DNA of 64,000 bases from Microcella alkaliphila (GTDB lineage: Bacteria; Actinomycetota; Actinomycetes; Actinomycetales; Microbacteriaceae), in assembly GCF_002355395.1 (NCBI RefSeq), contig NZ_AP017315.1:2170001-2234000 (forward strand). The letters run 5' to 3'. A program made the position numbers and the translations under genes. Shown in pieces: positions 25,330 to 35,376 of this stretch; position 1 is the first letter of the stretch; every line of letters begins with the position of its first letter. The notes beneath the pieces are model-generated. The model searched no databases, was not told the DNA's origin, and saw only the letters and a list, made by a program, of their open reading frames with translations.

Positions 25330-26939
25330 CGGTCAAGCACCTCCTCGATTACGTCGGTGGAGTTCGGCTCGGTGCCGCTCGGGAAGACGCTGAGAACGTA
25401 GCGCCCTGGCCCATCGAGGTTCTCGCCCGCCCGCTCAGCGACGCCGTACAGTGGGCCCGCAAAAACGGTGAGCGCCACTGACACGATGACCATCCCCGCC
25501 GTCGAAGCAGTCATCAGGAAGGGCGTCGTGCGGGCCCCGCTGATGGTGGAGGTGTCGAGCGGCGCCTCGTTCACGTGCTTGAGCAGGCGCGACGACCCAC
25601 GCTCGACCTCGTCAGCACCGCGCCAGAAGGCGAGGTTCCAGACGCGAACAAGCGCGTATAGGGTAAGCAACGAGACGAGCGCACCTCCGCCGAGCAGGAT
25701 GTACGCAAGCGCGTCGCCCTGAGCCGCCGTCGCTTGAAACAGGGCGAGCTTGCCGATGAACCCTGAGAACGGGGGGATGCCGCCGAGGTTGAGCGCCGGA
25801 ATAAAGAAGAGCAGCGCAACGAGCGGGGCGCTCGCGAGCAGACCCCCGATGCGGCTGATCGAGGTGGACCCGGCCTCGCGTTCTATGAGCCCCGCCGCGA
25901 GGAAGAGGGTGGTCTGCACGACGATGTGGTGGGCGATGTAGTACACGGCCGCGGCCGTGCCTTCGGCGGTTCCCAGCGCCACCCCGAGAATCATGTAGCC
26001 GATGTGGCTGACGAGGGTGAATGACAGAATCCGCTTGATGTCGGCTTGGGCGACCGCACCCAAGGCCCCGACGACCATGGTCAGCAACGCGAGGACCATG
26101 AGCGCCGGGTTGAGCTCTTCCCCGGGGAAGATCACCGTTTCTACGCGGATGATCGCGTATACGCCAATCTTGGTAAGCAGGCCCGCAAACGCGGCCGTCA
26201 CGGGTGCTGGCGCACTGGGGTAGCTGTCGGGCAGCCAGAACGATAGGGGGAACACGGCCGCCTTGATACCGAAGGCCACGAGCAACATGACGTGAAGAAC
26301 GATTTGTGTGTCGATCGGAATGTCAGCGATGCGGATGGCGATCTGGGCCAGGTTCACCGTTCCGAGGGCGCCATAGACCATCGCGATCGCGGTGAGGAAC
26401 AACACGGATGACACAAGGCTCACAACCACGTAGGTCACACCGGCGCGAATACGAGACTCGGTGCCGCCCAGGGTGATGAGCACATAGCTCGACACGAGCA
26501 GCACCTCGAACCCGACATACAGGTTGAACAAGTCACCCGCGACGAAGGCGATCATGACGCCCGTCGTCAAAATTAGATAGGTCGGGTAGTAGATCGACAC
26601 CGGAGTCTCGTCGTCGCCGTCGGCGAGACCCTGTCCGATCGAGAAAACCAGCACGGCAAGCAACACGATCGCCGAAATGAGCACCATGAGTGCGCTCAGA
26701 CGGTCGACCACAAGCACGATCCCGAACGGGGCCTGCCAACTCCCAACCTCGACGACAACCGATCCGCCAGCATCGACCCCCATGAGGAGGGTCGCACCAA
26801 CGAGAACGACAGCCACGAGCGCGATCAGCGCAACGATTCGCTGCGCGCGCGCGCGCCGGCCCACAACCAGCGTCACACCCGCCGCGACAAGCGGAATCAA
26901 GACGACGAGGGGAACGAGAACACCCAACCCGGCCGTCAT
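25326..26939 (-). CDS. mnhD: Mrp-type Na+(K+)/H+ antiporter subunit D
   Basis: This is one of the two large antiporter subunits homologous to NuoM/NuoN of complex I. The 537-aa protein has about 14 membrane helices. Visible proton-channel features are FVAGDLFNLYVGFEVLLVSSYVLI with a membrane Glu, the lysine in FGIKAAVFPLSFWLPDSYPSAPAPVTA, and IKRILSFTLVSHIGYM. The ATG overlaps the mnhC stop and the stop overlaps the mnhE start. The C-terminal 40 residues are polar and specific to this lineage. Confidence 0.95.
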   Translation of the reverse strand: MTAGLGVLVPLVVLIPLVAAGVTLVVGRRARAQRIVALIALVAVVLVGATLLMGVDAGGSVVVEVGSWQAPFGIVLVVDRLSALMVLISAIVLLAVLVFSIGQGLADGDDETPVSIYYPTYLILTTGVMIAFVAGDLFNLYVGFEVLLVSSYVLITLGGTESRIRAGVTYVVVSLVSSVLFLTAIAMVYGALGTVNLAQIAIRIADIPIDTQIVLHVMLLVAFGIKAAVFPLSFWLPDSYPSAPAPVTAAFAGLLTKIGVYAIIRVETVIFPGEELNPALMVLALLTMVVGALGAVAQADIKRILSFTLVSHIGYMILGVALGTAEGTAAAVYYIAHHIVVQTTLFLAAGLIEREAGSTSISRIGGLLASAPLVALLFFIPALNLGGIPPFSGFIGKLALFQATAAQGDALAYILLGGGALVSLLTLYALVRVWNLAFWRGADEVERGSSRLLKHVNEAPLDTSTISGARTTPFLMTASTAGMVIVSVALTVFAGPLYGVAERAGENLDGPGRYVLSVFPSGTEPNSTDVIEEVLDR

Positions 26940-27427
26940 CGCGTCTCGCCCCGTACGGTGCGCTCAGCGACCTCGGTGCCCGGCACAGCCTCGGTCGGGT
27001 CGAGCGGGTCGGGAAGAAACTCGGTGGTGGCCTCGTCCGGAGCCGTCTCCTCAACGGGCACAACCTGCGCTCCGGTGCGCAGGGCGAGGTCGTCGGCGTC
27101 GTCGTCGAGGTCGTCGGCGTTGGCGAGGCGCCAGCTACGGTAGATGAGAGCGAGCATGAATGCCGAGACGGCGAAGGTGATCACGATGGCGGTCAACAGC
27201 AGTGCTTGTGGCAGCGGATCGGTGTATTGATCCGCGTCGGCTGCGGGATCCTCGATGATCGGCGCGATTCCCTGTGCCCCTGCCATAAGGATGATCAACA
27301 GGTTCGCGGCGTTACCCACGAGCAGGAAGCCCAGTACGACACGGGTGAGGCTGCGCTCGAGCATCAGGTAGATACCGCAGGCAAACAGCACAGCCATGAC
27401 AATGACGAGGGTGAGCGAAAGGGTCAT
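26936..27427 (-). CDS. mnhC: Mrp-type Na+(K+)/H+ antiporter subunit C
   Basis: This subunit is homologous to NuoK of complex I. Three helices are visible in the first 115 residues (LTLVIVMAVLFACGIYLMLERSL, VVLGFLLVGNAANLLIILMAG, LPQALLLTAIVITFAVSAFMLALIYRSW), with the conserved Glu in LMLERSLTRVVLG and the DPLPQALxLTAIVI motif. The tail of about 45 residues is highly acidic (DDLDDDADDLALR) and unlike NuoK. Both ends overlap neighbours. The ATG at 27427 overlaps the mnhA stop. Confidence 0.94.
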   Translation of the reverse strand: MTLSLTLVIVMAVLFACGIYLMLERSLTRVVLGFLLVGNAANLLIILMAGAQGIAPIIEDPAADADQYTDPLPQALLLTAIVITFAVSAFMLALIYRSWRLANADDLDDDADDLALRTGAQVVPVEETAPDEATTEFLPDPLDPTEAVPGTEVAERTVRGETR

Positions 27428-30357
27428 CGTGCGCCCTCCGATGCGCCCAAAGGCGCCGACGCGTCTCCGCCTACAGTGAGCGCCTGGCCACCTCGGCCCT
27501 GCCTGTCGACCTCTGCCCCGAGACTGCGCAACACGTCGAGCACGAGACCAACCACGACGAGATAGACGCCAATATCGAAAATCGTCGAGGTCACGAACTC
27601 GACGTCGCCGAGCAGCCACAGATGACCCTCGAAATACGTGCTTGTCATCACCTCCGCACCGACGAAGAGTGGGGCAAGCGCGTAGCCGGTGGCGATCAGG
27701 ATGCCCGATCCGAGCAACGCTCCGGCGCTGAAGGGGGCAGCGGCTCCGAGTTCGTAGCGGCCACCCGCCAGATACCGTGCAACGAGCGCGAGACCCGCGA
27801 CTAGGCCGCCCGCGAAGCCGCCGCCCGGCAGATTGTGCCCCGCGAACAAGAGGTAGAGAGACAGAACGATGACGGCGTGGAACGTCAGCCTGACGACCAC
27901 TTCCAGCAGGATCGATCGGTTACGCGGGTCGAGCGTCGGCCCGGCAAGAATCCAGGCGCTACGCTGCGAGCCGCGAGCGTCGCGCGCGAGTCGGTCTCGC
28001 ACGGTTCTTTCGAGCTCGGCACGCGGCACGCGCGGGAGCGAGTCAGTGCGACCGCGCAAGAACAGCAGACTCGCCACACCGGTCGCCGCAGCGATCACGA
28101 CGGCCAGTTCACCCATGGTGTCCCACGCGCGCAGATCCACTAGAGCGACATTCACGACGTTGGCACCGTGGCCGATCACGCGGCTCAGCGCTGGCCACGC
28201 CGCCGAGATCGGTTCGGCCGTGCGGCTCGCCGACGCGACCAGTGCAACGAGCGCCATGACCACACCGACCGAGATGCCGATGATGGCGCGCAGCAGTTTG
28301 TGGGTACTGCCGTGGCGGTCGCCCAGGCGTGCCGGCAGTCGGCGCAGCACCAGAACGAACGCGATCAGCGTGACGATCTCGACGAGTGCTTGGGTGATGG
28401 CCAGGTCAGGCGCTCCGCCCATCGCGAAGATCGCCGTCATGCCAAAGCCCGTGACACCGACGACGATGAGGGCGGCAAAGCGCTTCTCTGCGCGAGTGGC
28501 AGCGATCGCCGCACCGATCATGACGGCTCCGACCGCGACTTGCGCAGGGGTATCCCAGAGGCGCACGTCGGTCGGCCAGGTGTCGGTGAACACAAGCGCG
28601 GCGCCCGTGCCGAGCACAAAGACGCTGAGAATCACCGCGAGGTAGAAAGGCAGCGAACCGCGCTGGGTCAGGGTGGTGACGCGGTTGGCGATTCGGTCAA
28701 CCCCACTCATGGTGCGCCAGTAGGCGTCGGAGGCATCAACCCCCGTTGCGAGGCGCGCCTGAAGGCGCTCGACGCGCGTTCGGGCTAGGAACATGCCGAT
28801 ACCGCCGGCAATCGTCAGAATCGACAGTCCGAGCTCGAGTCCGACGCCGTGCCAGAGTGCGAGTTCGTATTCGTACGCACGCGGTCGAGCGGGCGCAAGT
28901 GCAGCGACCTCTCGCAGGCCACGATGAGCGAGAGCTGCGAGGGGCCCGAGAGCAAGTGAAGCTGTCGCGAGCACCGCCGATGCGACCGTCATCGACGGTC
29001 GCGCGCGCACATCATCGGCGAGGGCCATGACCCCGGGTTTGGTACGGAACGCACCCCAGAAGAAGCGCAGGGCGTACGCGACCGTCAGGGTTGATCCCAG
29101 CACCACGCCGATCAGCGCGGCCAAGGCGACGGGGTCACCCGCCCCGTCGGCGGGCGCAGCAGCGACGAGCAGCCCGTGCAGCACGGCTTCCTTGGCGACG
29201 AAGCCGAACAGGGGCGGCACGCCGGCCATCGACGCGAGTAGCAGGGCGGCGATGCCCGCGACGACGGGCATTCGTCTGCCCAGCCCGGTGAGGGCTCGCA
29301 GGTCGCGCGTTCCCGCCTCCACGTCAATGATTCCGACAATGAGGAAGAGGCCCGACTTGAACAGGGCGTGCGCGAGCAGCAGCGCCGCAGCGGCGAGCGC
29401 CGTGTCTCGCGTGCCGTAACCACTGATCACGACGAGGAACCCGAGTTGGCTCACCGTGCCGTAGGCGAGCAACAGCTTGAGGTCGGTTTGCCGCAGGGCT
29501 GCCCAACCTCCGAGCACCATCGTCGCAACTCCGAGCGCGACGAGCGCGAGCCGCCAACCCGGCACATCGGCGAATGCCGGTGCAAGGCGAAGTACAAGGA
29601 AGACGCCGGCCTTCACCATGGCCGCCGCGTGCAGGTAGGCACTCACCGGGGTCGGCGCCGCCATCGCCCCGGGAAGCCAGAAGTGAAGAGGAACGATTGC
29701 GGATTTCGAGAGCGCGCCGACGAGGACCAGGAAAATCGCCGTGGTCGTCAGCGCACCCGATGGTGTCTCGGTGAGAATCACCGGGATGCTCGATGAGCCC
29801 GCCTGAACGGCGAGAATCACGAGACCCACCAGCATGACGAGGCCACCGACCGTCGTCGTGATGAGGGCCTCCAGCGCTGCCCCTCGACTCGCTCGACGGT
29901 TGGTGTAGTGCCCGATGAGGAGGTACGAGAACACGCTCGTCGCCTCCCACATGACGAACAGCAGATACACATCGTCGGCGACGACGAGCCCGTACATCGC
30001 GCCCACAAAGGCAAGGAGGACGGCGGCGAAGCGCCCGACAGTGGGGTCGGTGGGTCGGAAGTACGTGCCGCAGTAGAGCAGGACGAGGGCTCCAATGCCC
30101 GTCACGATGAGGGTCAACAGCCACGACAGCGCGTCCATGCGCAGATCGAGGGTGAGCTGCAACTGCGGAATCCACGAGAGCCGCTCAACGGGCGCGTCGG
30201 CGACCGATGTCAGCACGGCGGGGCTGAGAGCCAGCGTGTGAATGAATCCACCTAGGGCGACAGCGGAGGCGACGAAGAACACCCTGCCACCCATATACCG
30301 GGCGAGGAATGGAACGAGAACAGACGCCAGCGCGAGCACCGCGAGCACGACGATCAT
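27424..30357 (-). CDS. mnhA: Mrp-type Na+(K+)/H+ antiporter, fused subunits A and B
   Basis: The largest antiporter subunit is homologous to NuoL plus NuoJ. The first 500 residues carry the NuoL-like channel (DDVYLLFVMWEATSVFSYLLIGHY, KSAIVPLHFWLPGAMAAPTPVSAYLHAAAMVKAG and LLLAYGTVSQLGFLVV). The middle includes the DUF4040-like region (DLAITQALVEIVTLIAFVLVLRRLP). The end (about residues 820-950) matches MnhB (TFHAVIVLSLYLLFAGHNLPGGGFAGGLVAG). The 977-aa length and the lack of a separate mnhB gene confirm the fusion. The ATG follows GAGGAGG. It is first in a six-gene overlapping operon. Confidence 0.95.
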   Translation of the reverse strand: MIVVLAVLALASVLVPFLARYMGGRVFFVASAVALGGFIHTLALSPAVLTSVADAPVERLSWIPQLQLTLDLRMDALSWLLTLIVTGIGALVLLYCGTYFRPTDPTVGRFAAVLLAFVGAMYGLVVADDVYLLFVMWEATSVFSYLLIGHYTNRRASRGAALEALITTTVGGLVMLVGLVILAVQAGSSSIPVILTETPSGALTTTAIFLVLVGALSKSAIVPLHFWLPGAMAAPTPVSAYLHAAAMVKAGVFLVLRLAPAFADVPGWRLALVALGVATMVLGGWAALRQTDLKLLLAYGTVSQLGFLVVISGYGTRDTALAAAALLLAHALFKSGLFLIVGIIDVEAGTRDLRALTGLGRRMPVVAGIAALLLASMAGVPPLFGFVAKEAVLHGLLVAAAPADGAGDPVALAALIGVVLGSTLTVAYALRFFWGAFRTKPGVMALADDVRARPSMTVASAVLATASLALGPLAALAHRGLREVAALAPARPRAYEYELALWHGVGLELGLSILTIAGGIGMFLARTRVERLQARLATGVDASDAYWRTMSGVDRIANRVTTLTQRGSLPFYLAVILSVFVLGTGAALVFTDTWPTDVRLWDTPAQVAVGAVMIGAAIAATRAEKRFAALIVVGVTGFGMTAIFAMGGAPDLAITQALVEIVTLIAFVLVLRRLPARLGDRHGSTHKLLRAIIGISVGVVMALVALVASASRTAEPISAAWPALSRVIGHGANVVNVALVDLRAWDTMGELAVVIAAATGVASLLFLRGRTDSLPRVPRAELERTVRDRLARDARGSQRSAWILAGPTLDPRNRSILLEVVVRLTFHAVIVLSLYLLFAGHNLPGGGFAGGLVAGLALVARYLAGGRYELGAAAPFSAGALLGSGILIATGYALAPLFVGAEVMTSTYFEGHLWLLGDVEFVTSTIFDIGVYLVVVGLVLDVLRSLGAEVDRQGRGGQALTVGGDASAPLGASEGAR

Positions 30358-30426
30358 TCGTCCTCCTCGCGAGTTGTGGGGGTTGTGGCCGAGAAGCGCG
30401 GAGGGTGCCGACCTCGAGACAGCAGT

Positions 30427-31230
30427 CTACGGGTGCGCCGACCCCCCTTGCGCGGGCTCGGCCCTGAGAGACGCCAACAGGCGCAAGACGTCAGACATTC
30501 CCTGCGGATCCGACACGCGGTGTGACGCAACCGTCGGGGCAGCACCAACCTTGATGCCGAGATCATCGTGCGTCAGCATGGCCAGAGCGTCTTCGTCGGT
30601 GACATCATCGCCGGCGAACAGAACCGCGTCCGGTCGAAATTCTTCACGGAGCACGGCGAGCCCGTCGCCTTTGGTCGCGTCGCGCACCGCGAACTCGATA
30701 AGGTTCTTCCCATCGCGCACCGTCAGGTCGGGGTCGGCTCGTCGCGCCGCCTCGCGGACGGTTTCCGTGAGCGCCCGAGCAGACGGAGGATCGACTGTTC
30801 GGGTATGCACGGCGAACCCCGCAGGCTTTCGCTCGATCCACGCACCGTCTACCATCTCGACGAGTGGCGCGATCACCGCCCGAAGCGCGTCGACGCGAGC
30901 GCGATCCGCGGGGGTCGCCGCTGGCCGCACATCGTCAACGGCAAGTCGCACCTCCAACCCGTGCGAACCGACGAGCGGAACACTACTCGGCACCCGCCCC
31001 GCCCGCGCCAGGCTGTCGAGCGACCGCCCGGAAACCAGGGCGACCACGGTGTTCGGTGCCGCAGCGAGGTCGCGGATCGCCTCGTGGGCTTCCGGCAGAG
31101 CACGCGCCTCATCGGGCACGTCGACTTCCGGCGCCAGGGTGCCGTCAAAGTCGAGGGCGACGAGCACGCGCGGGAGGGCCGCGAATCGGGTGACCGCCTC
31201 AATCAGGGCGGGGTCAAGGGCGACGCTCAT
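30427..31230 (-). CDS. otsB: Trehalose-6-phosphate phosphatase
   Basis: This HAD-family enzyme releases trehalose from trehalose 6-phosphate, giving an osmolyte and stress protectant. The 267-aa protein has the nucleophile motif [12 protein letters not shown] (about residues 24-35), the motif II region [13 protein letters not shown], the [11 protein letters not shown] substrate loop and the late metal motif [13 protein letters not shown]. The ATG overlaps the otsA stop (31227-31230), so the two trehalose genes are coupled. The gene ends 70 bases before mnhA, with the antiporter operon following on the same strand. Confidence 0.94.
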   Translation of the reverse strand: MSVALDPALIEAVTRFAALPRVLVALDFDGTLAPEVDVPDEARALPEAHEAIRDLAAAPNTVVALVSGRSLDSLARAGRVPSSVPLVGSHGLEVRLAVDDVRPAATPADRARVDALRAVIAPLVEMVDGAWIERKPAGFAVHTRTVDPPSARALTETVREAARRADPDLTVRDGKNLIEFAVRDATKGDGLAVLREEFRPDAVLFAGDDVTDEDALAMLTHDDLGIKVGAAPTVASHRVSDPQGMSDVLRLLASLRAEPAQGGSAHP

Positions 31231-32654
31231 CGCGCATCCCGAATGGCGTCGAGTTCGGTGAGGAACGACGCCGACCAGCGAGCCACATCGTTCTCGCGAA
31301 CACGCTTGCGCAAAGCCCGCATGCGGCTCGCGCGTTCCTTCTGCGGCATGGAGGCGGCGACGAGCATCGTCTCCTTCAGACCATCGATGTCGTGCGGGTT
31401 GACGAGGAGCGCGTTCTTCAGCTCGTCGGCCGCTCCGGCGAACTCGCTCAGGATCAGCACCCCATCGTTATCGTGGCGACAGGCGACGTACTCTTTCGCA
31501 ACCAGGTTCATGCCATCGCGCAACGCGGTCACGAGCATGACGTCGGCGGCGAGGTACAGCGCGACCATCTCCTCGCGCGGATAGCCGTGGTGCAGGTAGG
31601 CGATCACCGAGTTGCTGATCGTCGCGTAGTCGCCGTTGATGCGGCCGACGGTCAGCTCGATCTCATCCCGCAGCTGCATGTACGCCTCGACGCGCTCGCG
31701 GCTGGGGCTCGCGACCTGCACGAGCACGCTCTCTCCGGCGCGGGTGCGTCCGTCGCGCAGGAGCTCGCCGAACGCCTTCAGGCGGTGGCGGATGCCCTTC
31801 GTGTAGTCGAGCCGGTCGACGCCGAGGTAGATGGTGTCGGGGTTTCCCAGTTCGTCGCGAATCTCGGCCGCACGCGCCTGGATGTCGGGGCGCCGCGCCA
31901 TCTCCTCGAACATGGCCGCGTCGATGGAGATGGGGAAGGCCTTCGCGATCGCCGTGCGGGGCGCGGCGCCCTCGGCGACGGGCACGCGCACCTCGTTGCC
32001 CTTCGTGCTGGTCGCGCCGAACAGTCGGCGAACGGCACGCGTGAAGTTGCCGGCGTCGGCGACGCGCTGAAAGCCGATCACGTCGGCGCCGAGCAACCCC
32101 TCGACGATCTGCTTGCGCCAGGGCAGCTGCGCGTAGATGCCGTAGGGCGGGAATGGGATGTGGTTGAAGAACCCGATGATCAGGTCGGGGCGCAGCGCTC
32201 GCAGCATCTTCGGCACGAGCTGCAATTGGTAGTCCTGCACCCAGACGGTCGCGCCCTCGGCGGCGATCGCCGCACTCGCCTCGGCGAAGCGTCGATTGAC
32301 GCGCACGTACGCATCCCACCACTCACGGTGGAAACTCGGGGGCGCGATCACGTCGTGGTACAGCGGCCACAGGGTGTCGTTGCTGAAACCCTCGTAGTAG
32401 TCGGCCACCTCATCGGCACTGAGCGCGACGGGTACGAGATACGTGCCATCGGCGCTGAACGGCTCGAGTTCCAGGTCGGGCTTGCCCGCCCAGCCGACCC
32501 ACGCGCCATCGGATGCACGCATCACCGGCTCGAGGGCCGTCACGAGGCCACCGGGAGACCGCTGCCAGCGCTCCGTGCCGTCCGGGTCGACGACCCGGTC
32601 GACGGGGAGTCGGTTCGATACGACGACGAAGTCGTAATGGTGGCGATCGGTCAT
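31227..32654 (-). CDS. otsA: Trehalose-6-phosphate synthase (GT20)
   Basis: The enzyme joins a nucleotide-activated glucose to glucose 6-phosphate. The 475-aa protein has the GT20 N-terminal loop ([28 protein letters not shown]), the [21 protein letters not shown] region, [17 protein letters not shown] and the C-terminal donor-site motif [17 protein letters not shown]. It carries no phosphatase domain, which is supplied by OtsB next to it. The ATG has no strong ribosome site (AGGAA is 13 bases away). A decayed, oppositely oriented gene lies upstream. Confidence 0.94.
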   Translation of the reverse strand: MTDRHHYDFVVVSNRLPVDRVVDPDGTERWQRSPGGLVTALEPVMRASDGAWVGWAGKPDLELEPFSADGTYLVPVALSADEVADYYEGFSNDTLWPLYHDVIAPPSFHREWWDAYVRVNRRFAEASAAIAAEGATVWVQDYQLQLVPKMLRALRPDLIIGFFNHIPFPPYGIYAQLPWRKQIVEGLLGADVIGFQRVADAGNFTRAVRRLFGATSTKGNEVRVPVAEGAAPRTAIAKAFPISIDAAMFEEMARRPDIQARAAEIRDELGNPDTIYLGVDRLDYTKGIRHRLKAFGELLRDGRTRAGESVLVQVASPSRERVEAYMQLRDEIELTVGRINGDYATISNSVIAYLHHGYPREEMVALYLAADVMLVTALRDGMNLVAKEYVACRHDNDGVLILSEFAGAADELKNALLVNPHDIDGLKETMLVAASMPQKERASRMRALRKRVRENDVARWSASFLTELDAIRDAR

Positions 32655-32759
32655 GCGCTGGCTCGTTCCTGCCGCATCGGTGGCGGTGTTCGGGGGCTGC
32701 TCGTGAATCCGACGTGACCGTATCAGCCGAGATTCAGAGTTCTCTCAGAGACCAGGTGC

Positions 32760-33281
32760 GGGGCGCAGTGTTGCCCGCCGTACAACCCCGCGTTTTAACT
32801 CGCCGCCGAGTGTGGCTACGACGGCGTCGAGGTCATAGTCACCAGTGACCGGGCGACGCAATCGGCTCGAAGCCTCACCCACGTGCGCACTGGTTCAGCG
32901 CGCGATGTCTTCGCTCCGAGTTGGAATCCCGGTGAGCTCGATATCGACGCACTGACGCTCGACTTCTCCCACGCAGGTATGAGCGGCAGGCCCGCGAGCG
33001 AGCTCGCCGCGGCCTGGGGCGATCGGCTTCGGCACGTGCACCTGTGCGACTCGAGCAGGGATAGTCCGAAAGGTCCGCTGGTGGACGAGCACCTGCCCCC
33101 GGGCCACGGAGTGCAACCCGTCGACGACGTCCTGCGGGCGCTGGCCGATCACCATTTCGACGGCCTCGTCGTCGCCGAGATCACCACGCGGCACTGCGGC
33201 CGCGATGAGCAGATGCGCGCGACGGTGCTCGCGGAGACCCTGCAGTTCGCTCGCACTCATCTGCGCGTGGACGCCTCCTGA
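32760..33281 (+). pseudogene. Decayed sugar phosphate isomerase/epimerase (TIM barrel, AP endonuclease family 2)
   Basis: One reading frame holds two separated parts of a single family. LAAECGYDGVEVIVTSD (about 32799-32849) matches the N-terminal strand region. VFAPSWNPGELDIDALTLDF and SHAGMSG through DRLRHVHLCD, DEHLPPGHGVQPVDDVLRAL and LVVAEITTR (about 32900-33270) match the C-terminal half. An in-frame TAA at 32796-32798 sits where family members usually have Glu (AFELAA). Roughly 110-130 codons of the barrel are missing around 32870-32900. No metal or substrate site can be complete. The remaining open frame from GTG 32883 (132 codons) may be called as a gene. Confidence 0.65.
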
Positions 33282-33291
33282 CGGCGTCGGC

Positions 33292-35376
33292 TCACCCGGC
33301 CGCGTAGGCGGTGCGCACGGCCTGCGAGCGCCGACGCCGCGCTGCGAGCATGCTCAACAGCATCGCTGCGACGGTGAGCAGCACGCTCACGACGAGGGCG
33401 GCGATCACACGGCCGGCGTCTCCCCCGGCGAGTGCCGCGAGCATCCCATCGGCGACGATCGGGATTGGCAGCACCGCAGCGAGCGCGGGGAACGGCGCGA
33501 CGAGGGCATCGACGGGAATGACGACTCCCACGACCACCGCCTGTACGCCGAGCAGCACGAGCGAGCCGATCACGGTCGCCGTCCTGCCGAGCGCGAGGGA
33601 CGCGGCTAGGTGCAGGGCGGCGAAGGCAAGCGACGCGACGAGCGCGAGGCCGAGCAGCGCGGGCAGCGTCGACCATGCTGCTCCGGCGAGCAGCGGAGCG
33701 AGAAGCGCGACGAGCATCCCCTGCGCCACCGCGACCCCGGCCATGGCGGTGACCCGTCGTCGTAGCTGGGCACGAGCACCGAGGGCCGAGCCGACGAGCG
33801 CAGCGCCGCCCCGCGGCGCCGCGACGGCGGCGGCGAGCGCGCCGAGCCAAAGGGCGATCGGAGCGAGCACCGCGACGATGACGCCCCCGATCCCGTCGAC
33901 CGCGTTTACCCGCTGGTTCTCTAGCGCCACCGGGCTGAGAAGCACTGCCGGGTCAAGGTCGTCGGCGCTCGGAACCTCCGCGGCACCCTCCGTGAGCCCC
34001 GACCCTAGTTCGTCGGCACCGTCGGCGAGCTGGCTCGCCCCGTCGGCCGCCTCCGCGGCACCGTCGGCGATGAGCGTCGCGCCGTCGGCGAGCGCCGTGG
34101 CGCCCGACGCGGTCTGGCCGACACCGCCTGCCAGCTGGTCGAGGCCGCCGGCCAGCTCGCCCAGACCGTCGGTGAGCCCGTCCAAGCCCCCGACAAGCGG
34201 GGCGCCGCCTGCGGCAAGCTGGGATGCGCCGTCGGCGAGCGGCGCCCCGTTATCGGCGAGCACTCGCGCACCAGCGGCCGACTCGGCAACCCCGCCCGGC
34301 AGGGCGACGAGTGCGGACTCGGCCTGCGACGCGACCTGACCGGACGCCGTGGACAGCTGAGTAGCTCCGGCGGCGAGTTCCCCGAGGGCGAGGATCAGAC
34401 CCTGCTGCTGCTCCTCCGGAAGCCCGGGGGTCGCCAGCGCGCTCGCGATCACGCTCAGGTTGTCGGCCAGCAGGCCCCACTGCTCGTCGATTCCGACGAC
34501 GGCGGCGCCGAGCGTGGGCAGTGGCTCCACCTCGGCAGCGAAGGTCTCAAGACCCGCGGCAAGCTGGTCAACCCCGCCGACATAGGCCGTCACGCCGTCG
34601 GAGACTCCTTCGACGCCGCCGACGTAGTTCGCGAGACCGTCGGCCAGCTGACGAGCGCCGTCGCTCGATTGCGCGGCACCGCCCGCCGCCTCGCGCGTGC
34701 CGTCGGCGAGAGCGCCCAACCCGACACCGAGTTCTCGAGCACCGGAGCCGATTCCGGCCGCACCCTCCCCCAGCGCCGCGACGCCGTCAGCCAGCTCGCG
34801 CGTTCCGTCGGCGAGCTGACTCGCACCGTCTCCCGCCTCGGCGAGGGCCGTTCCGAGATCGCCAAGCCCGCCGACGACCCCAGCGAGCACCTGCTCGGTG
34901 ATCTCCGCACCGAACTGCGCGACGAGCCCCTCGCCGAGCGCCTGCGTGACACTGCCGGCGAGGTAACTGTGGGCGTCATCGGTCTGGATGCGAATGGTGG
35001 CAATGCGGGCATCCGGTTCACCGAGCGTCGCGATTGAGGCCGAGAAGTCAGACGGAATCGTGACCACCGCGTACACGTCGCCGGCGGCGAGCGCACGTTC
35101 GGCTTCCTCGGCGCTCGTGGGTTGCCAGTCGAAGCCCGGTGCGTCGGGGCCCGTGAGCTCGGTGACGAGCAGGCGCCCGGCGAGAATCAGTTGCTCCTCG
35201 CCGTCGGGCCCGACCGTTGTGACGAACTCGTCGTCGTTCACCACGGCGGCGGGGATGCGCGCGAGCGGGTCGTCGCTGCCGCTTCCGAGAGCGGCGAGCG
35301 CCACCCCGACGATCGCGGCGGGAACGAGGGCCGCGGCGGTGAGGGCCGCGACGACGCGGGAGGGTCGGCGGGTCAT
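33292..35376 (-). CDS. YhgE/Pip-family membrane protein with long glycine-rich periodic region
   Basis: The 694-aa protein has an N-terminal helix (VVAALTAAALVPAAIVGVALAAL), an extracytoplasmic region and five or six C-terminal helices (from about residue 510), in the YhgE/Pip layout related to ABC-2 permeases and to phage-infection proteins. Residues about 155-500 are built of short repeats of the type LADGxxxLxxG (GASQLADGTRELADGVAALG), which should form a long rod of amphipathic helix outside the cell. The ATG overlaps the MMPL stop by four bases (ATGA), so the two are coupled. The likely role is envelope export or cell-surface function with the MMPL protein. Confidence 0.85.
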   Translation of the reverse strand: MTRRPSRVVAALTAAALVPAAIVGVALAALGSGSDDPLARIPAAVVNDDEFVTTVGPDGEEQLILAGRLLVTELTGPDAPGFDWQPTSAEEAERALAAGDVYAVVTIPSDFSASIATLGEPDARIATIRIQTDDAHSYLAGSVTQALGEGLVAQFGAEITEQVLAGVVGGLGDLGTALAEAGDGASQLADGTRELADGVAALGEGAAGIGSGARELGVGLGALADGTREAAGGAAQSSDGARQLADGLANYVGGVEGVSDGVTAYVGGVDQLAAGLETFAAEVEPLPTLGAAVVGIDEQWGLLADNLSVIASALATPGLPEEQQQGLILALGELAAGATQLSTASGQVASQAESALVALPGGVAESAAGARVLADNGAPLADGASQLAAGGAPLVGGLDGLTDGLGELAGGLDQLAGGVGQTASGATALADGATLIADGAAEAADGASQLADGADELGSGLTEGAAEVPSADDLDPAVLLSPVALENQRVNAVDGIGGVIVAVLAPIALWLGALAAAVAAPRGGAALVGSALGARAQLRRRVTAMAGVAVAQGMLVALLAPLLAGAAWSTLPALLGLALVASLAFAALHLAASLALGRTATVIGSLVLLGVQAVVVGVVIPVDALVAPFPALAAVLPIPIVADGMLAALAGGDAGRVIAALVVSVLLTVAAMLLSMLAARRRRSQAVRTAYAAG

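Noticed and set aside
24000..31230. Whole Mrp antiporter and otsAB region as one horizontally acquired island
   Set aside because: Sampled composition in mnhG and mnhA is close to the rest of the window. Only ilvD is clearly different, so an island covering all of it is not supported.
32883..33281. 132-codon open frame as an intact short isomerase
   Set aside because: It begins inside the barrel, lacks most of the N-terminal half, and matching N-terminal sequence lies upstream behind an in-frame stop codon. It is treated as part of a pseudogene.
33880..34911. Periodic short repeats that might be taken for a CRISPR array or tandem repeat DNA
   Set aside because: The repeats are at protein level (LADG-type units in the YhgE/Pip gene), with varied DNA sequence and no constant spacers. 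No CRISPR array or cas gene occurs in the window.
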